Shown piece by piece: positions 61,350-64,000 of a stretch of 64,000 bases of DNA. Source of the DNA: an uncultured Actinomycetes bacterium (GTDB lineage Bacteria > Actinomycetota > Acidimicrobiia > Acidimicrobiales > Microtrichaceae); the NCBI GenBank assembly GCA_903925745.1, contig CAIYGQ010000174.1, forward strand, positions 26,427-90,426. The letters are read 5' to 3'. Each line of letters opens with the position of its first letter. The first letter of the stretch is position 1. The translations under genes were made by a program, and so were the position numbers. The notes under the pieces were generated by a model. It saw nothing but the letters and a program-made list of their open reading frames with translations, was not told where the DNA came from and ran no database searches.

Positions 61350-63109
61350 ATGAGGCCGAGCTGCCCGAGCAGCACGGCCGCGGTCAGGTCGCCCTCGATG
61401 GAGAGCCGCTGGGTCGAGAACGCCTCGGCGCCGTCGAGTTCACCGTTGGCCATCCGCACGTAGTCCTCGGCGGTGGCGTTGATCGTGACGGTCGGCTCCG
61501 ACGCCGGGGCCTCGGCCGGTCCGGACAGGTCCAACTCGCCGTCCCGCACGGTGACGGTCCACGTACCGCCTCCGTCGCCGGTGAGCGCGAACGCCACGAC
61601 CAGGTCGGCGTCGCCGGCGCGCTCGGCGTCGAAGCGGCTCGCCATCCGGTCGAAGACCTCCTGGGCGGATCCGTGGCGGTGTGAGAACCGTTCGGCCCTC
61701 GACCGTTCACCCGGGAGCAGTCGGCGTTCCATCTCGGTGACCGAGTCGACCAGGATCGACACCATCTGGTCGACGCAGTCCCGGTCGATGCTCAACGGCG
61801 GTGCCAGGCCGACGGTCTCGATGCCCATGGCCCGGCAGTACAGGCCGCGTTCCCACGCCTCGAGTTCCACGGTGGTGCAGGCGGTGTGTGGATGCCGGAA
61901 CCCCCGCTTGGTGTCGCGGTCGGCGACGAACTCGATGCCTGCCATCATCCCGAGTCCGCGGATCTCGCCGACGGTCTCGAACCCACCGAGCCGTTCGTGC
62001 AGCTGTTCGTGGAGGTAGGCGCCGACCTGCGCGGCGTTGCCGACCAGGTCGTCACGTTCGATGATGTCGAGGTTGGCGAGCGCCGCCGCGCACGCCGCCG
62101 GGTGGCCGCTGTAGGTGAACCCGTGGCTGAAGGGCATCTGGTCGGGCAGGCCGTCGGCGATCGCATCCCACACCCGGTCCGAGACGACCGACGCGCCGAG
62201 CGGCTGGTAGCCGCTCGTGAGGCCCTTCGCGAGCGTCACCAGGTCGGGTCGGATGCCACCCCAGTGCTCGTGGCCGAACATCGTCCCGGTGCGGCCGAAT
62301 CCGGTGACGACCTCGTCGACGATCAGGAGGATCCCGTGGCGGTCGCAGATCTCACGGATGCGGGGGAAGTAGTCGTCCGGTGGGGGGATGATCCCACCGG
62401 CGCCGATCACCGGCTCGGCGATGAACGCCCCGATGGACTCCGCGCCGACCCGCTCGATGAGCTGCTCCAGGGAGTTCGCGCACGCCAGGCCGCAGTCGGG
62501 GTAGGTCAGGCCGAGCTCGCACTTGTAGCAGTAGGGCGCAGCGACGTGCTGGAAGCCCTCGGCGTTCGGCCCGAAGTTCCAGTGCATCGGCAGGATCCCG
62601 GTGGCGGACATCGTCGCGATCGTGAGGCCGTGGTAGCCGTGGTGGCGGGCGACGATCGTGCGGCGGTCCTCGCCCCGAAGCGCCCAGTAGAGGCGTACCA
62701 GCTTGAAGTTGGTCTCGTTCGACTCCGAGCCGCCGGAGCTGAACATCACGTGGTTGAGTCCGTAGGCCGGATCGAACATCCCGGCGAGACGCTCGGCCAG
62801 TTCGATCGCACGCGGGTGCGACTGGCCGTGGAAGGTCGTGAAGTAGTCGAGCTCCTCGAGCTGGCGGGTGATCGCCTCGATGATCTCGGGCCGTCGATGG
62901 CCGACCGCGACGCACCACAGGCCGGCGAAGCCGTCGATGATGCGACGACCGCGGTCGTCGGTCACCCACCAGCCGTCGGCCGACGTCACGATCCGCGGTC
63001 CGTTGCGTTGCATCTCCCGCGGTTCCGTCACCGGGTGGATCAGGTGGGCCGCGTCACGCGCGGCGAGACCACCGAGCTGGACGGGTGTTCCGGTCGTTGG
63101 TGGGTTCAC
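61346..63109 (-). CDS. Class III PLP-dependent aminotransferase fused to a C-terminal SCP2 domain
   Basis: The 587-residue protein starts at the GTG at 63109 (AGGAGG upstream). Residues about 1-465 are a class-III aminotransferase: SSGGSESNETNFKL, the PLP-phosphate loop, ILLIVDEVVTGFGRTG (Asp265) and the Schiff-base Lys295 in TLAKGLTSGY. A Cys-rich loop (Cys194, 197, 206, 210) resembles that of homologues acting on omega-amines. Residues about 480-587 look like an SCP2 sterol-carrier fold (FSTQRLSIEGDLTAAVLLGQLG), an unusual fusion. It may present a hydrophobic amine to the enzyme; the reaction is inferred as amine to aldehyde. Confidence 0.88.
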   Translation of the reverse strand: MNPPTTGTPVQLGGLAARDAAHLIHPVTEPREMQRNGPRIVTSADGWWVTDDRGRRIIDGFAGLWCVAVGHRRPEIIEAITRQLEELDYFTTFHGQSHPRAIELAERLAGMFDPAYGLNHVMFSSGGSESNETNFKLVRLYWALRGEDRRTIVARHHGYHGLTIATMSATGILPMHWNFGPNAEGFQHVAAPYCYKCELGLTYPDCGLACANSLEQLIERVGAESIGAFIAEPVIGAGGIIPPPDDYFPRIREICDRHGILLIVDEVVTGFGRTGTMFGHEHWGGIRPDLVTLAKGLTSGYQPLGASVVSDRVWDAIADGLPDQMPFSHGFTYSGHPAACAAALANLDIIERDDLVGNAAQVGAYLHEQLHERLGGFETVGEIRGLGMMAGIEFVADRDTKRGFRHPHTACTTVELEAWERGLYCRAMGIETVGLAPPLSIDRDCVDQMVSILVDSVTEMERRLLPGERSRAERFSHRHGSAQEVFDRMASRFDAERAGDADLVVAFALTGDGGGTWTVTVRDGELDLSGPAEAPASEPTVTINATAEDYVRMANGELDGAEAFSTQRLSIEGDLTAAVLLGQLGLM

Positions 63110-63744
63110 GCTGGGGCCTCCTGGGTGGTCCGGACGGGAGTGTCGGTCGGCCGCAGCGCGCCGACGAGTCGTTCGATGACGGCCACGGCCTCGGAGCGAC
63201 GACCGGTTCGCAGCACGTAGAGCGTCGCTTCGGCCCAGGCGCCCATCAGGATCCGGGCTGCGGCCTCGGGGTCGACCTCGACCAGTTCGCCCCGGTCGAC
63301 GGCGCGTGACAGGACGTCTCGGACGAGTCCGACGGCGGCCTCGTGGTCCGCCCGCCCGCCCTCGTCGAGCGCCGGGATCACCCAGGCGTCGCGGAGGAAG
63401 AACCTGGCCTCGCCCAGGTCGCCCACCGTCGTGAGCCAGACCTGGAAGGCGCGTGTCATGTCCGTCAGCAGGTCGCCGTCGGGATGGAACGTGGCCGCCG
63501 TCGTGGCGCGCATGCGGTCGTACAGCTGGTGCTGCAGCTCCCGGCCCAGGTCGTCCTTGTCGGAGAACCAGTGGTAGACGGCCCCCTTCGTGACGCCCGC
63601 AGCGGCCGCGATCTCCTCGACGGTGACCGCCTGGTAGCCGCGGGCCGCGAACTCCCGGAGTGCGACGGCCAGGATCTCGTCCCGGGTCTGTTGTCCCCTC
63701 GGCACGCGTGCCACCAGCTCGCCCCCTGTTCGACGCCGTGTCAC
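63106..63744 (-). CDS. TetR-family regulator of the aminotransferase operon
   Basis: The 212-residue protein has an HTH (YQAVTVEEIAAAAGVTKGAVYHWFSDKDDL) and a C-terminal ligand domain. It is the first gene of an operon in which every junction is a 4-bp GTGA overlap. An imperfect inverted repeat upstream (63764-63778) is a candidate operator, with a TATGCT -10 inside (63763-63768 on the minus strand). It likely senses the operon's substrate or product. Confidence 0.88.
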   Translation of the reverse strand: MTRRRTGGELVARVPRGQQTRDEILAVALREFAARGYQAVTVEEIAAAAGVTKGAVYHWFSDKDDLGRELQHQLYDRMRATTAATFHPDGDLLTDMTRAFQVWLTTVGDLGEARFFLRDAWVIPALDEGGRADHEAAVGLVRDVLSRAVDRGELVEVDPEAAARILMGAWAEATLYVLRTGRRSEAVAVIERLVGALRPTDTPVRTTQEAPA

Positions 63745-63763
63745 CGACGTCGTGACGCTTCAG

Positions 63764-63778
63764 CATACGTAGCGTAGG
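63764..63778. promoter_or_regulatory. Inverted repeat and -10, probable operator of the aminotransferase operon
   Basis: CATACG (63764-63769), TAG, CGTAGG (63773-63778): arms pair at five of six positions. The minus-strand TATGCT (63768-63763) overlaps it, so repressor binding would block transcription. Confidence 0.45.
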
Positions 63779-63799
63779 TTCCGGCGTCCACGGGTCGGG

Positions 63800-63805
63800 C
63801 AGACT
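63800..63805 (+). promoter_or_regulatory. -10-like CAGACT, leaderless arrangement
   Basis: CAGACT is six bases ahead of the GTG at 63812. It is the same hexamer and spacing as at 53750-53755. Confidence 0.3.
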
Positions 63806-63811
63806 GTCGGC

Positions 63812-64000
63812 GTGGACCGGAACTTCTCGCCGTGGGCCTACTGGCGACTCCTCCAGGATCGCACACCGGACCCGCCGCCGGTCCCCGACGACCCGGCCGC
63901 CGCCCTCGGGTGGGCCGCCGAGGTGCGGACCCGGCTCGCCGGGCTGATCGGGGCCGACCCCGAACCGGTGGACCCGCAACTCGAACTCGGCGGGCCGATC
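63812..64000 (+). CDS. Partial gene at window end, unidentified
   Basis: GTG at 63812 opens a frame of 63 codons that continues past the edge. The visible part (MDRNFSPWAYWRLLQ, then DPPPVPDDPAAALGWAAEVRTRL) has no family signature; it could be the start of an alpha/beta hydrolase. CAGACT six bases ahead supports the start. It diverges from the TetR gene across the operator. Confidence 0.4.
   Translation, partial: MDRNFSPWAYWRLLQDRTPDPPPVPDDPAAALGWAAEVRTRLAGLIGADPEPVDPQLELGGPI

Overview
The window is very GC-rich, gene-dense actinobacterial chromosome covering the replication-origin region. Gene order closely follows the conserved actinobacterial oriC neighbourhood (in mycobacteria: pcnA, DUF6049, murJ, trxB, trxA, cwlM, parB, parA, rsmG, jag, yidC, yidD, rnpA, rpmH | dnaA, dnaN, recF, DUF721/dciA, gyrB, gyrA, DUF3566, tRNA-Ile). 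Protein style (DUF5318, DUF6049, DUF3566, a WhiG/FliA-like sigma factor, an Rpf-like protein, many GTG starts and 4-bp GTGA gene overlaps) suggests Actinomycetota, and I would guess the class Acidimicrobiia. That last step is inference; no rRNA gene is present to settle it.

Layout. 1-7.1 kb: a truncated flippase-like membrane protein, a VOC protein, then the minus-strand unit panB / rpsF-ssb-rpsR-rplI-dnaB, with an intein inside dnaB. 7.3-13.9 kb: a bifunctional penicillin-binding protein, a DUF5318 protein, a methyltransferase, a universal stress protein coupled to the CCA-adding enzyme, and a GNAT acetyltransferase. 13.9-20.6 kb: DUF6049 protein, a membrane-anchored Ser/Thr kinase where the murJ-kinase fusion usually lies, a small membrane protein, trxB, trxA and a CwlM-position peptidoglycan-binding protein. 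20.6-26.3 kb (minus): parB, parA, three parS sites, rsmG, jag, yidC, yidD, rnpA, rpmH. 26.3-37.2 kb (plus): dnaA, dnaN, recF, dciA, gyrB, gyrA, a TadE-like protein, a DUF3566 protein and tRNA-Ile. Origin-like DnaA-box clusters flank dnaA and precede gyrB.

37.2-64 kb is accessory/housekeeping: a saccharopine-dehydrogenase-like oxidoreductase, a sigma-28-type sigma factor, an inositol-phosphatase-family enzyme, a TesB thioesterase, a TetR/fatty-acid-hydroxylase pair, a secreted glucosaminidase, an acyl-CoA dehydrogenase, an amidohydrolase, a SHOCT protein, an exported subtilisin-like lipoprotein paired with an unknown lipoprotein, tRNA-Arg, an Rpf-like lipoprotein, tRNA-Ser, a PPOX-like protein, an old-yellow-enzyme homologue coupled to a PhyH dioxygenase, and two paralogous four-repeat lipoproteins. 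Last comes a four-gene operon (TetR, class-III aminotransferase fused to SCP2, zinc alcohol dehydrogenase, amidohydrolase) that looks like an uncharacterised catabolic route.

Most unusual items: the free-standing kinase with intact catalytic motifs plus an ectodomain in the slot where mycobacteria carry a MurJ-pseudokinase fusion, with no murJ or sigM here; the CwlM-position protein lacking amidase motifs and any standard start codon for its first domain; the dnaB intein with a decayed homing endonuclease; the aminotransferase-SCP2 operon; and a recurring -10-to-start-codon spacing that implies many leaderless transcripts. No CRISPR array, prophage, insertion sequence or rRNA operon was seen.
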